Source: Rotaria socialis (lineage: Eukaryota > Rotifera > Eurotatoria > Philodinida > Philodinidae). From it: a stretch of 64,000 nt of DNA. The DNA lies in contig CAJNYU010001802.1 of NCBI GenBank assembly GCA_905331475.1, forward strand, positions 1 to 64,000, written 5' to 3'. The notes beneath the pieces were generated by a model. That model was given only the letters and a program-made list of their open reading frames with translations, was not told where the DNA came from and did not search any database. A program made the translations under genes and the position numbers. Shown piece by piece: positions 22,201-33,942 of this stretch (position 1 is its first letter; each line of letters starts with the position of its first letter).

Positions 22201-25200
22201 TTGTGCGATTTAATCGTTTAATAGGATGAAAAACAGAATGACGATAATGATGACGTCGCTCACTTGATCATTGGTATAGACTTATTGTTGTCGAGCGCGT
22301 GTAGTAAAGCTCGAGTAGAGACCAACAACAACGAACAAGAATGGAGAGTCGACCTCTTTTCTCATCTGGCTGCTGAAAAAGTTATGTGCGTGTTTTTCTC
22401 TCTTACCCTCAGTATGTATGTGTAGCCATTCTGTGCTTCGGCTTCTTTTTCTTCTCCTTTTTTTTTTATCAAAAATCTAATTCAGTAGATGAACTTAAAC
22501 AATTACACCAGCTCTCTTCCTCTCACTCGCTGAGCTACTTGTCTTTCTCGTTCGGTCGTCATCATTCGAGAAAAAGATTAGGAGTCGCCGTTGTTTTCTA
22601 AGCGAAAAGATGAGATTCACCCTCTCAGCACGACGAATTAGAGGCGAGAGCAAACGAGAACACACATACACACATGCGTCGGCGCATTTTCTAAATCGAA
22701 TTAGACTCGCCATCGCTATCGCCACTGCTACCGCTCTCAAATATTGCTCGAGAACATAAATCTGTTTTTATTCTCTATGCATGAGAATGCTTGATGTTTT
22801 GACTACATAGAGAAGTAGCAGAAGTCGATACTGATCGATATCATAAGACTGAAGGTCGGCAATGCGATCCAATCAAATGACAGAAGGATATTATCATCTG
22901 ATTATGCAGCAGTGAATTTTTACATTTGCATGTTGTTGTTACTGTTGCTTGTGTTAGATTAATTACAACGATTCATTGCTCATTAGTATTCTATTTTCGT
23001 TTCATTGAAGTACAATGTCGGCAAAAAATAAAAGTTTCATCATTGCTATGCATACAAGACTTTCTTTTAAGTTGATTCTCGCACTGTATTGCATTGTCAC
23101 GCATAGATCTTCCTTTCGATTTGTTTTTCACTTACTAACGAACATGCACACATAGATACATGTAATCATGATCCGTTTTCACTATTACTATCGAAGAAAC
23201 TTTCGCAAGAGCTTTTTTATGACACTCTGTATCTTCACTCTGCAAAATCAACGCTCTCACTCTTTTTTTTATCTCTCTTTCTCTTTCACTCTAGGGTATT
23301 GATAGAGATAGATGAGTGAATGTCACACGATTTGCTCATTCACGCTGTTGTTGATAAGACCGAGCGAGCATGTATCCTTTCTCGACGATTCGTCAACGAT
23401 AGAAACGAAGCAGAAGTATCTCTTAACCAACTCGTAATTTCATTTCAAGAATCACATAATTCCGCTTCGTATCTTCCTTTTGCATCGAATAGAACTATAT
23501 TGAAATAAAACAAAGACAAAAGAAAAATGAATCCTTCTCATCTTTCTTTATCACACTCTCTCATTCAATTGATTGTCGTCGGGTGATATTCAAGATGTAT
23601 GTGCATCAATGAACGATGTCAGAAGTAGACATGCCATTCTTCATTGCTTGCGGTTGTTCAAGTGATAATCCAGAAAAAAAGGAAACACAGCCTGGTTGTC
23701 AATCCCACCTGTCATGTTCTCGGAAGCAACATTATTTTTACTCTTCTTTTGCTCTTTATCTCTCTCTCTCTCACACCGTTACGTTTTAATCTCATCAAAT
23801 TGGTGACATCGAACACAAATAAATGATAAAAGTGCTCAGCAATAAAAAAAAAGAGGTTTGCTTCGACGTCACTACAGACTGTCTTCTGCGTCTGATTAGA
23901 AAATCAAAAGAAAAAGGATGAGATAAAACAATTATTAACAACGGTTGGAATAGCAGTGAAGAAAAATCCCATGAGAATGAATCGTGCCAAGCTAGCACTT
24001 AAATATCGCCTGCTGACAAATTGAACATCTCCAATGTGTGTGTGTATTGTTCTATGGTATTCAATGTTCTCTTTCTTTGTCCTAAAAAGACGCTACAAAT
24101 TATCAATACAAACATTATATGGGAGTGACAAAACAGTGTGATCTGATGGAACAAGATAAGCTATGAAGAAATGCGTTTTGAGACGCGATACATGCTGATT
24201 GTATAGCATAAGCACATGACAAGAACTTGTTTGCCTTTTCAAAACCTGAAAGTAATAATGACAGAAATAATACTGAAATATAATGATATTCTTCGCTGAA
24301 ATTAAAAAAGATGTGTTTATAAAAACACATAACTGCGACATGTGTAGAGTTGCTTTCTCTGCTTTCTCTTCTATCTCATATATTTTTCATAAAAACTAAA
24401 ACGAAGACCAGACGATGATGTATATGTTTCAAACGTGTATTGACGCTCATCTAGATAGGCATTGATTTAGTTTGTTTTTCTAGTTTTATACTTGAATATC
24501 TATAATCAGAAATTAATTGGCATATCAATATTCGGCACTTTCAGAAATAATTTGATAAAATAGAATATTAACTAAAACGATATGTATACTTAAGTGAAGA
24601 AAAAAACTCTACGTAGCTTACCGAAGTAATATATGCATATTTTTATGTTTTTCGAAAGTGTTGGCACTTCCTTAGGCGAATAATCATGAATACGTCACGA
24701 TTATCAAAAGGTCGTACGCATGCACATAAGATAAGAAAAGTAGATCGATATTTTTTCTAATTCTTCTCTGAAGTAGAAAGGAAAAGCCTTCAGATATAAC
24801 ATGTTGGTTGTCGAGTTGATTCTAGGAAATTCATTGATTTATCTTTTACATTCTCCTTGATTTCCTTAAAAAGTCATAAATTGATGTAAATAGTATTTTA
24901 ATCACTTCCAACATGTCTTTTTTTGCTGGTTTTTCAAGAAACAGAACAATGATAAATATTGGAAATAATAACTTATATACATTCTTTGTCGATCTTTTGT
25001 GGTAAAGATCAAATAGCAGATTTGTCTTCTTTAAATATAAATGGAGCGGAATAAAAAAAACTATTTATGCAAAATAACTGATCTGTACTGATTGATACGA
25101 TACACAACATGCCAACTAGAAAGTTAATATAAAAACTAACTTACTAATGCAATCAGAAGAAAATAACATCATATGCTATTTCTTTTACAATTATTTTTTT

Positions 25201-26187
25201 TGTAACAGTATCAACATAAGAAGATCAGCTATTACTTGTTTATTAATCCATTATCATTCAATAGTCGTAAACTTTTATTCAAAAGAGGCCAAAGTAGTTT
25301 AAGAAATATAATACAATAGATATAATGAATAAGGCAAAATGAACACAATGTAAATAATTTGTTTTCAACCTTTTCTTCTCATTTATAGAAAAAAAGGCGT
25401 AATTGAGAACTGGTGTTACATATTCGTATCGTAGTATGGAAAATCAAATGTTAGCAAAAACAAAAATCATGCACAAAATAGTATTAAGATTTTCTTACAT
25501 TGAACATAACAAATAATAGAATAAACGACATTTGCAGCATTCATGAATGTTGATAAAAAAAAACTTCTACATTTGCAAAATTATATCTAGCCTATTTTTC
25601 AATTATCTTACTGAAGAAAAATGTTACTTTGATCATTCAATAAAACTAGAGCTTATCATCTACAATATTCTTTATAAATCTGGAAACCTAATTGGTATTA
25701 AGATCAAAAATCGTTCACAGGATTGTCGATAACAAATAGTCGTTGATTGATGAGTTTGTCATATAATATATTCAATTAATTTTACATATTGAATCTTTCA
25801 TTTGTCGTTCAAAACAAAAATAAGAAAGACAAAGAACTATTTTACAATAGTTAGCAACCAACAAAAACATACACAGTAACGTCTTACCTAAGTATAAAAG
25901 TCATTTAATAAAGTGTGAACTTCCGATCATAATTTTTTTTTCTTACTAACTTCTATCCTATAAATATGAACTTTTCAACCTAAAAGCAATTATTGCCTAA
26001 GAGATCGATTTTGATCGGTTACTCGTACAAAAAAATCTCGATATGTACGCAGTACTCTTTTTTGTTGCATAAGAATTGAATTCAAGTGATTTCATGCTTA
26101 CTGTCGTTGTTTATTATTTATTCAAAAATTAAATTACTGAAACAAAACCATAGATACAATGATTTTACATCAAAATAAAAAATTACT

Positions 26188-27300
26188 TTAGCCTGTTTCA
26201 TTGTGTTGTTTTAGAGTTTCAATAGATTTTCTAGTCTTACTTGTATGCACTTCAATGGATTGATTCCGTAATCGTTGATGTGATATACATGATTCATCAT
26301 ATTTATCTTTTAAATTTTCGGGATGTTCTTTTTCATAATTCCTTAAAAATAACCATAAACGGCTTGCTGTTTTTATTTGACCGCGATTAGTTAACTGAAT
26401 CAATTCATGAATTATTGGTAACCAATCTAATTTATATCGATCCCATGCAAAACCAAATGTAATTGAATCGGATAAATGATTTAAATTGAAGTATCGAAAT
26501 GAAGTTTCAAGTTTTTCCAGATGTGAATGAAATAAGTCATTTCTTGCCGTTAGTGATACATTCAGAATACATTCAATTAAATAACCGATATAAGCGTCAT
26601 CAGATAGCCTATGTTTTAAACAATCAACAGGTAAATTTTTAATATGAACATGAGGACGCAGCTGTTTAAGTAGCGCATGAGAAAAGCAAACACCAGCACC
26701 ATAAGTTGCAAATGAATATGATCGATTACTGTTACTGGCTCTTAAACGACCGCTGATACTTGTCCGGCCCATATAATATGATTTTGACGCATTTATTTGA
26801 GACAAATATTTATATAAATTCTTAATATTAACATAATGATCATCATCAAAACGGCATAGCCATTCTAAATTTGGTTTTGTGAGAATTAAATTGTAGAATA
26901 AGTTAAATTCGTGTGCTGTTTTACAACATAGATCATTACGATCATGTGTTTCAGGGCAACCTGTTTGAATTACATTTTGAAAAGACGAAAATAGTGTTAG
27001 ATTTGCAGAATTTGATAAACGGTCTGTAATTAAATATAAATTTGACTGTTCTAATACATCTGTTGATATCCAACTTTGAAGAAGGTAATTTAACCGTGAT
27101 TCACAATTGTGCGATGTACGAACAAGCAAAACTATTCGATCAGCTACACTGTTTGTCTTTTTGAAGGATAAATGAAAAGGTCGATATTCATTTGTTATAG
27201 GAAATAAGAAAAGATAAGCATTTGTTGATAAAAATAGAGATATCAATAGACGAAAGTATAATGTACGATGACGTGTGCAATGTTGCATTGATAAGTACAT
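26188..27300 (-). CDS. fringe-like beta-1,3-N-acetylglucosaminyltransferase
   Basis: An uninterrupted 370-residue frame. Near the N-terminus a hydrophobic stretch (about 15-36) forms a signal anchor, giving a type II Golgi protein. The catalytic domain follows: ETHDRNDLCCKTAHEF matches the fringe cysteine block, RFDDDHYVNIKNLYKYL carries the metal-binding DDD (152-154), and FATYGAGVCFSHALL, LSDDAYIGYLIE and DLFHSHLEKL follow in the family order. Fringe enzymes add GlcNAc to O-fucose on EGF repeats, classically Notch; the actual acceptor here is not known. Length is near the usual 320-380 residues, with a charged C-terminal tail. A TTTTTAG just upstream of the ATG suggests an intron in the 5' leader. 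A related beta-3 glycosyltransferase is the main alternative. Confidence 0.85.
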   Translation of the reverse strand: MYLSMQHCTRHRTLYFRLLISLFLSTNAYLFLFPITNEYRPFHLSFKKTNSVADRIVLLVRTSHNCESRLNYLLQSWISTDVLEQSNLYLITDRLSNSANLTLFSSFQNVIQTGCPETHDRNDLCCKTAHEFNLFYNLILTKPNLEWLCRFDDDHYVNIKNLYKYLSQINASKSYYMGRTSISGRLRASNSNRSYSFATYGAGVCFSHALLKQLRPHVHIKNLPVDCLKHRLSDDAYIGYLIECILNVSLTARNDLFHSHLEKLETSFRYFNLNHLSDSITFGFAWDRYKLDWLPIIHELIQLTNRGQIKTASRLWLFLRNYEKEHPENLKDKYDESCISHQRLRNQSIEVHTSKTRKSIETLKQHNETG

Positions 27301-29289
27301 TCGACATTTGTCTAAAAAATAAATAATATGTCAGATTCTAGTTTTAACACATATTTAAGTATTTTCTAATTCAAAAGATTTCTTAAGAAAATAAAAATAA
27401 TTAGGAATAATTGCAGCGCAATACGCTTTCTAGACTTTATCAACAATACTGTTTGTTTCATGATATGGTCTTTAAGAGTAGCACTTGTCATGCGAAACAA
27501 ATGAATGGCAAAACAAAAGCTCAATGAGTAAATTTAGAATGCCTATTAATACGTAGAATTTTGTGTTTTCTATTTCAGTTTTTTCATAGATGCTTTTTGT
27601 TTTTGAGAATAATAGTGTGTTGTTCTTAAAAGTTTCAGGCTAATTTCAAATGATATTTGATCAAATGTAAAATTTTACTTCATCCAGCTTGAACACTATC
27701 TATTTTATTATTTATTTTTTCGTAGACTTCTTAACTAATTAGTTTTTATATATTATATAGGAAGCGTAATCTGTTTTCTTTTCAACACAAATAGTTATAT
27801 TTTTTCTTGTGTAAAATGATAAATAATTGCCACTATTGCTACTTATAAACTCATTGGTATACATTTTATTGTCTAATTACTTTAAAAAAACTCTTGATCT
27901 GTATTTAATATCACGACTTCATAAGAAATACTCTTACCGATTAATTTAGGCATAGTATTGATTATCATATTGGAGATCTTGAAAATGATTGACTGTCAGC
28001 TACATTATCAGTTCTAATTGTGAATTGATGATAAATCACTGATAATGATAATTTTAATTTCTAAAATCAAAGATACTTATATCTGATGTTGAGAAAGTTC
28101 AATTTATTCTTATTTCTTTTCCGATAGTGTTCTAAAGTATATCAAGCATGATATTGAAAAAAGGGAGATATCAAGAATATTCAACATCAGTTTTCAATGA
28201 AGCAAAAGATAGTTAAAACAAGGAAACACATTAAGAACGAGGCAGACTGAAAGGTATGCCATATAGAGGATATAACTATAAAAGAAACATGACGTATATT
28301 ATGCCAGGTAGCCATGAGTTAACATCACTATTCCTCAACAGATTATCACATATAATAAAATTTATTTCAAGAGAAAAATATTAGAAAATACTCGAAATCA
28401 GTGCTTCTAGCTGATGAGAATTCTTTTTAGATGTACTGAAATCACTAGATATCTATATTGATACGTCGAAGTTTCAATATTGTTCATAAATTCTGCTATA
28501 CATCTGTTGTATAAGAATCTTTATATCATATTTCGATAAATTCTTATTAAGATAAATAACACATTATGAAACATTGAGATGTATAAAAGTAACTAGAATG
28601 AAAAAGTACAATAGGTTAAAGAAAATTCCTACATATGTTAATTACGATAACTTTCACTTATAATCAGCTACCGCAGACATACGATTGTAACTTACCTAAT
28701 ACATTCTCCTCTAAAGTATTTAAACAAATATTGCAATCATATTAGTCAACCTCTGATCTTTCACTGTGCTAGCTTTTATGGTATCTAGCGAACAGTCTTT
28801 CTCAAAATTCATTTAAATTCAAGGTTACTATGCAAATACTAAATGCACAATCGTAAAAAAAGATTATTCTGTAGATATTTGAAAAAAGAAAAACAATGAA
28901 AAGTGGCTGTTAGAATTTGAATGAATGTCCGAGCATACAACCCAGAGAGTATTCGATATACGTACCTGAATTAGTCAACAGATGAATCATATGGTATTAT
29001 GTCTTTGAACTTCTTCTAATAACACATGATAGAATTATTAATACCAATAAATATTATTCTAATACCGCAACTTAAAATTCTTCATAAGAAAAATCGTTTA
29101 TTTTGATTAGTGGGAAAGGTAATCTTTAAATGTCATTTTAAAAAACATCATCAGACTTATTTACATATTGAAACCTGAGTCATGTTACCTGTTTACTTTT
29201 CTAATCGATACATTATTTATGTACTTACAATTCTAATCAAATGAGTATCTTGCACGTACCTTAAAAGGATGCCATCGACCTTTTTCTAC
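27301..29289. other. gene-free stretch
   Basis: Almost 2 kb with no coding frame, RNA gene or clear repeat. The part next to 27301 probably carries the 5' leader of the fringe-like gene. Confidence 0.5.
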
Positions 29290-29463
29290 GAGCGGTGACA
29301 GAATTCTCACAGCCAAAATGTAAGAATTCTGTATTCAACGCAGAATTTTACTAGAACTTTGCTTGTCAACTAATCATAAGGAATACAGAATTCTGCTAGA
29401 ACTTTGCTTGTATTGGACAGCAGACTTCTTGAATTCTGCTAGGTGAGAATTTTGCCACTGCTG
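29290..29463. mobile_element. 174-bp hAT-type MITE with perfect target duplication
   Basis: Terminal inverted repeats of 21 bp (GAGCGGTGACAGAATTCTCA and inverted CAGCAGTGGCAAAATTCTCA, 17 of 21 matching) enclose a short interior with repeated ACAGAATTCTGC. The flanks TTTTCTAC (29282-29289) and TTTTCTAC (29464-29471) are an exact 8-bp target duplication, the hallmark length of hAT elements. No coding content. Confidence 0.9.
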
Positions 29464-29637
29464 TTTTCTACTCCTTACCGATGAGATGATTTTATAGTTT
29501 TCAATAGAACTTTATTCCATTGTATGATCTGACGCTTTTTCTTACTCCATCATAATTTGATGCTTTTTATTCCCTTCTACATTATATATATATACGTATA
29601 TCATTCATGTTATTAAAGAGTAGAGAACACTTTTCAA

Positions 29638-29894
29638 CCCCTAGTCAACTCTCCCTAGAAGAATCCCCGGAGACTCACGACAGGGAGTTCCTATGGATTT
29701 CGTTCTTTTTCGGGGACCCCCTGGGGACTCCACGGGGAGTTTTCTGGCCACAATTGATGAAATATCTAATTACTAATAAATTCTTCTAATTTTTTTAAAA
29801 TTTAAAAAAATTAAATTTTTTCTTATTTTAAAAAATTTCACCAATTCTCCCCAGAGAAATCACCAGGGAGTCGTCGGGGGAGAGTGGATTAGGG
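29638..29894. mobile_element. motif-array element with CCCCGGGGAG motifs
   Basis: The outer inverted repeats are CCCTAGTCAACTCTCCC and GGGAGAGTGGATTAGGG. The left half is packed with variants of GGGGACTCC, CCCCGGAGACTC and GGGGAGTT; the middle is an AT-rich spacer with AAATTTAAAAAAATT. No target duplication was found. No coding content. Confidence 0.65.
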
Positions 29895-30164
29895 ACGGCT
29901 TGATCGATTGTCTTATAAACCGCTGAGATGAAAATGAATGCTTGAATTAGGTTTCTTTTTAATGATTTCGTTGTTTCTTTCTCTCATATGTTTTGTTTAT
30001 CGTATTTCATTTCACTTTTTGCAATCTTTTCTCGTAGTCATAGCGCTGAATATTAAACTATTAAAGCATTCGATTGAAGTATTCGATTGATGTATTCGAT
30101 CGAAATATTCAAATTGTATCCAACTGTGAGCACACCAAAATACACGCATAGCTTCGTTCTATAT

Positions 30165-30370
30165 CAGCGGCGTAACCAGGGGGAGGCAAATGGAAATGGA
30201 TAATTGCCCATTTCATTTTGAGCCTTGTCCATTGTAATTTTCATTATTTAATTTTTGCCCATTCAAATTTTACTTTTTCACAATTATTTACGTTTGAATA
30301 AACTAGCTACTGTCTTTTTTCTTTCGTTTGAATCGCATATGTACCTTTTACTGGTTCTTATGAAGAATTA
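30165..30370 (+). mobile_element. CAGCGGCGTAACC-ended hAT-like element, copy B (partial)
   Basis: It starts with CAGCGGCGTAACCAGGGGG and follows the copy at 4558 for about 200 bp (shared TTGCCCATTTCATTT and CTAGCTACTGTC-like blocks). The right end is not recognisable. Confidence 0.6.
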
Positions 30371-30690
30371 ATATAAGAAAACAGAACAAAAAAAATGAAT
30401 AATGCACAATTGTACATACGTATCTATATGTATACTTGCTCTTTTCTTCTATCTTCTCTCAAAATGCTGACACGAGAGAAAACGATTGAACTATAATCTA
30501 TCTCGTCCAGTTTACCGTCTTGTCTCTTGTTTCGCGCTACTATATTATAAGAAAAGTCTAAAGAAAAAAGAAAAAGAACAAATATGGTTATATAAAATTG
30601 CGCACTTACACTTATAGTTTTGTTGTTCTCTTTTGTCCTGTTTTAAAAGACTAATGTTAAGCCATACAAACTGGAAAACGACCCAATTCA

Positions 30691-30866
30691 CAGTGGCGGA
30701 TCCAGAAAATCGGTAAGGAGGGTGGTCCACCCGGTCAAAAACTGTTTTTGAAGCCAATTTGAGGCAATACCGCTCTTTTCTGTGTCATTCTTGCTGGAAA
30801 AAGTCGAAAAAATTTCATGAAGGTTGTGGCCATCACCGGTTAGTTGTAATGGTAGATCCGCCAGTG
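30691..30866. mobile_element. 176-bp hAT-type MITE, CAGTGGCGGATC ends
   Basis: Ends are CAGTGGCGGATCCAG and GGTAGATCCGCCAGTG. The flanks CCAATTCA and GCAATTCG share a CAATTC core and fit a worn 8-bp target duplication (6 of 8). The CAGTGGCGGATC end is typical of hAT elements with ZMYM-like transposases. The interior is non-coding. Confidence 0.8.
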
Positions 30867-30948
30867 GCAATTCGTTATTAGGCTATCACTTTTCTTCCAA
30901 ATATTGAAATTTGATGTAAAAATATACAGTGGTCATTTTGATTTTGGT

Positions 30949-31476
30949 CAGGGTTGCCAGCCGTACCCCATTTGAGTCTTTTGTACCTAAAAAAACTGGT
31001 ACCGCTGAGGTACGCATTTTGTACCTCATCTGCATTTTTCAATGTTACGACTACTATCGTCCATATTTTAGTTGAAACTAAGAAAATTTTTGTCGCTTTA
31101 TCCGACATTTACTATTGATAAAGATGTGAAGCATCAGTTATATTGGTTGGCTGCTAATGGTCATGCTTATGAAAAATTCTACAATGACATATGCAACTAG
31201 TTTCATGATGAAGAAAATCTCATTCAAAAATCGACGACCGAAAATCATGAAAGAGAAGTGGAATTTCCGCCTGATCAATTTTGGGCTTTTCTTCTTGTAA
31301 AGTCGAAACCAATGTGTATTGAAATGTACAAAATTATTTCTTATGCGTACTCAATTCCTTGCTCGAATGTATTTGGTGAAGGCGTTTTTAGTCAAAGAAA
31401 AAGCGCATGGACAGCCAGTCGCAATTTGACGGTGAGTGAAACGATAGCTGCTGAATTGAAAATCAGATTTAAATAG
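30949..31476 (+). pseudogene. hAT transposase remnant, C-terminal part
   Basis: A hAT-like end CAGGGTTGCCAGCCGTACC at 30949 is followed, from about 31090, by a frame that reads as the end of a hAT transposase. It has one stop codon near 31198 and then an open run from 31258. The conserved dimerisation block is recognisable: YAYSIPCSNVFGEGVFSQ, then KSAWTASRNLTVSETIAAEL. Catalytic parts are missing, so the element is dead. No right terminal repeat was found. Confidence 0.65.
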
Positions 31477-31958
31477 TACTATGACATGTGAAGATTTCTT
31501 TCTTTTGCTCAAACACAACCGCAACTGATAAAGTGTGCCAAAATTCAACAAAAATACAGGTCTGTTGGCTTCTTTAACAATAAATTGAGGGCTTGAACAA
31601 AGTTCCTAATCATTAAATAGCAGATGTTAAGCTTAAGAAGATATGTACATATATATATACTAACATAAGGTCATTTCCATACTACATTACTGAGTGCTCA
31701 ATTAAAACCAGGTGAATAATATAATAAAGATTTATTGTTTGGAAATTCTAAATCATTAAAAATATTATTGATATTATGTTGCCGAGCTGAATCTGCATAA
31801 ACTTGATTTCTATATGAATGAAATATTGTCTAATTAAAGAATAAAATAAATGAAAACCACAAGTTATTTTATAACTTTTGTTATCGTATCATACTCACTT
31901 CACCCATGTAAATGAAGTTGAATTGCCAGAGAAAGAGATACTGATATACTTAGAAAAT

Positions 31959-32598
31959 ACTAGATGGTATTCGAGTTTCACTCGACTACGAAATGCGGTG
32001 CGAAGCACACGAGCCGAATATTCGAAAGTAGTGAGAATAAGATTTTTAAAAATACTTGATCCACTTTAAGATTCATTAGAATCGATTATTTTTTTTAAAT
32101 TTCCGTATACGAATTTTGAATAAAAATTTCGCATTCACTATTCTTAAATCGACCATTTTGAAATTCGTCACTAGGAAATCTCTCTGAAAATGTAACAATC
32201 AGTTTTCTAACGATTATTTTCATTGAAAAATTGATTATTATTTTCATGAATCATTATCTTGAATCAGATGTAAAGCAATAGACTATTGGTTAACAACTAT
32301 TGATGACGTCATTTTAATTAGCGTGAAACTATCAAACAATAAAACCTTTCAAAACCTGCATTTTCGAATCGTATTTTTAGGCGAACGAAACTTAGTATTG
32401 AAAATTGGAAAAAAGATGTAACAAGTTCGACCTCCATAGTTTTATTTCTAGTTTGAATGGATTTTCTAGCACTTACGGTTCTCTAGATCATCGCGCTACT
32501 TTATTAGAACTTTTATGCGTACTCAAGTTAGAAAGAAACAAAAAAAACTAGATGGTATTCAAGTTTCACTCGAATACGAAATGCGATGCGAAGCAGGA
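31959..32598 (+). repeat. pair of CTAGATGGTATTC repeats
   Basis: Two copies of a block of about 50 bp (31959-32009 and 32547-32598) share CTAGATGGTATTC, AGTTTCACTCGA and ACGAAATGCG; the entry spans both. Its GCGATGCGAAGCA end is the reverse complement of the tandem unit at 32733. Confidence 0.6.
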
Positions 32599-32732
32599 AT
32601 CTCTATCCAGGAAAAATCTGCAATTCAGAGAAATCTTGAATACTTTTTATGTCGACATGATGAAATTCATCACTCAGAAAACTCTATTCTTACTTAGCGA
32701 TACATTCTTAAGGATCGATTTCGATTGNAATT

Positions 32733-32862
32733 CTATGCTTCGCATCGCATTAAAAAAAAAAAAAAAACTCGCGACGGACTACATAAATGCTTCTGCTTCG
32801 CATCGCATTAAAAAAACTCGCGACGCACTACATGAATGCTGTGCTTCGCACCGCATTAAATA
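32733..32862 (+). repeat. approx. 50-bp tandem repeat, three units
   Basis: Three units begin TGCTTCGCATCGCATT, followed by an A run of varying length (15, 7, short), then ACTCGCGACGCACTACAT. The A runs probably explain the undetermined base just before the array. Confidence 0.7.
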
Positions 32863-33942
32863 CCTATTTACTTTTTGGCGCTCTTCGGTCGTTTTTATTT
32901 TGTATACGCAAAAAGGGTTCTATATTTAATATCGCTTATAATTATTACTGCTATAATAGAAGTTGTTCTTAAGCGGACAAATATATTGTATCAAAAGCAG
33001 AAATATACGAGAAATTAGGATAAAGAAAAGGATTAAATTCATGGTACTGTATTCGATTCAAGTCTTTATTTTCTATGTCGTTTTCAAAGTTTATATTGTC
33101 AAGATTTGATCTAACACTAGTAGCAAATGTCCAACTAATCATTTTTGTTTCAAAATATTCATTTATTTAGAAAACAAGCTGAGCTTTTCCTAGATCTTAT
33201 TTATTGGAAAGGCATTGAAAAAAAACGCAAGCTGTTTCTATCATCAATAGTATGAGGTGTCTAGCTATAATTCAAATATAACTGGTGAACTCTAGGAATC
33301 TAATTCATGTATACGATGAAGAGAAAGAGCGAGAATGAATTGATGGGGAGCAGTTCTCTCTCATAGGGAGGATAGGAGTATGTGTCTAACTGTGGGGTAG
33401 TTCATTTATACGAAAATTAATCTAACACTGGTTCTATTCCTAGATTAAGCTAGTAGTGTTTATTTTTCAGATATCCGTTTATATTCTATCTCAAATTAGG
33501 CAGCTACTCTTGATTATCACACAATCTTTTGTATTCGTAGAAATCAATATCCATCAGCACGTTCGATTGCCTAACATTTTCCACTATCCCCAAATATCTA
33601 TATGACATGATTCTCGAGAAAACGATGTTTTCTGTTTCTATAATTACTGAGGTTCTCATTATTCACAACTAAAATATATTGTAATAACTAGAGTATGACT
33701 CAATATAATAGATATTTCCATCGATCAACATGACGATTTAATAAGCATAGATAAGATTATTCGTAGATCTTTTTGAAATGATTCTATGTGTGTATTTAAA
33801 TTTGAAAAACAATTTAAAAAAAACAATGTTACTTTATTACAACAGTTTGAAAAATATATTATTTCAGGCACATTGCTGATATGTCTGATTAGCAATATAG
33901 TTTACAAGAAGATTCGATCGAGTAACTTAGTTTTATTTGGCT

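Larger units (their letters stand above)
19118..26187. other. 7-kb intergenic region upstream of the receptor gene
   Basis: No confident gene was seen on either strand. The receptor's promoter and any 5' untranslated exons must lie to the right of 19117. The stretches near 20930-21180 and 22240-23000 are less AT-rich than the flanks and rich in CGA and TCG words, so they are candidates for promoter or 5' exon sequence. That is inference; no core promoter element was identified. Microsatellites are listed separately. Confidence 0.5.
31477..33942. other. gene-free stretch with short dispersed repeats
   Basis: No gene was recognised. It contains the repeats listed at 31959-32598 and 32733-32862 and one undetermined base (N) near 32728, which marks a weak point in the assembly or reads. 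Confidence 0.5.

Noticed and set aside
22386-22740. Overlapping frames on both strands (71 and 81 residues)
   Set aside because: Low-complexity Phe/Ser and Arg/Ser content, no splice context, no recognised family.
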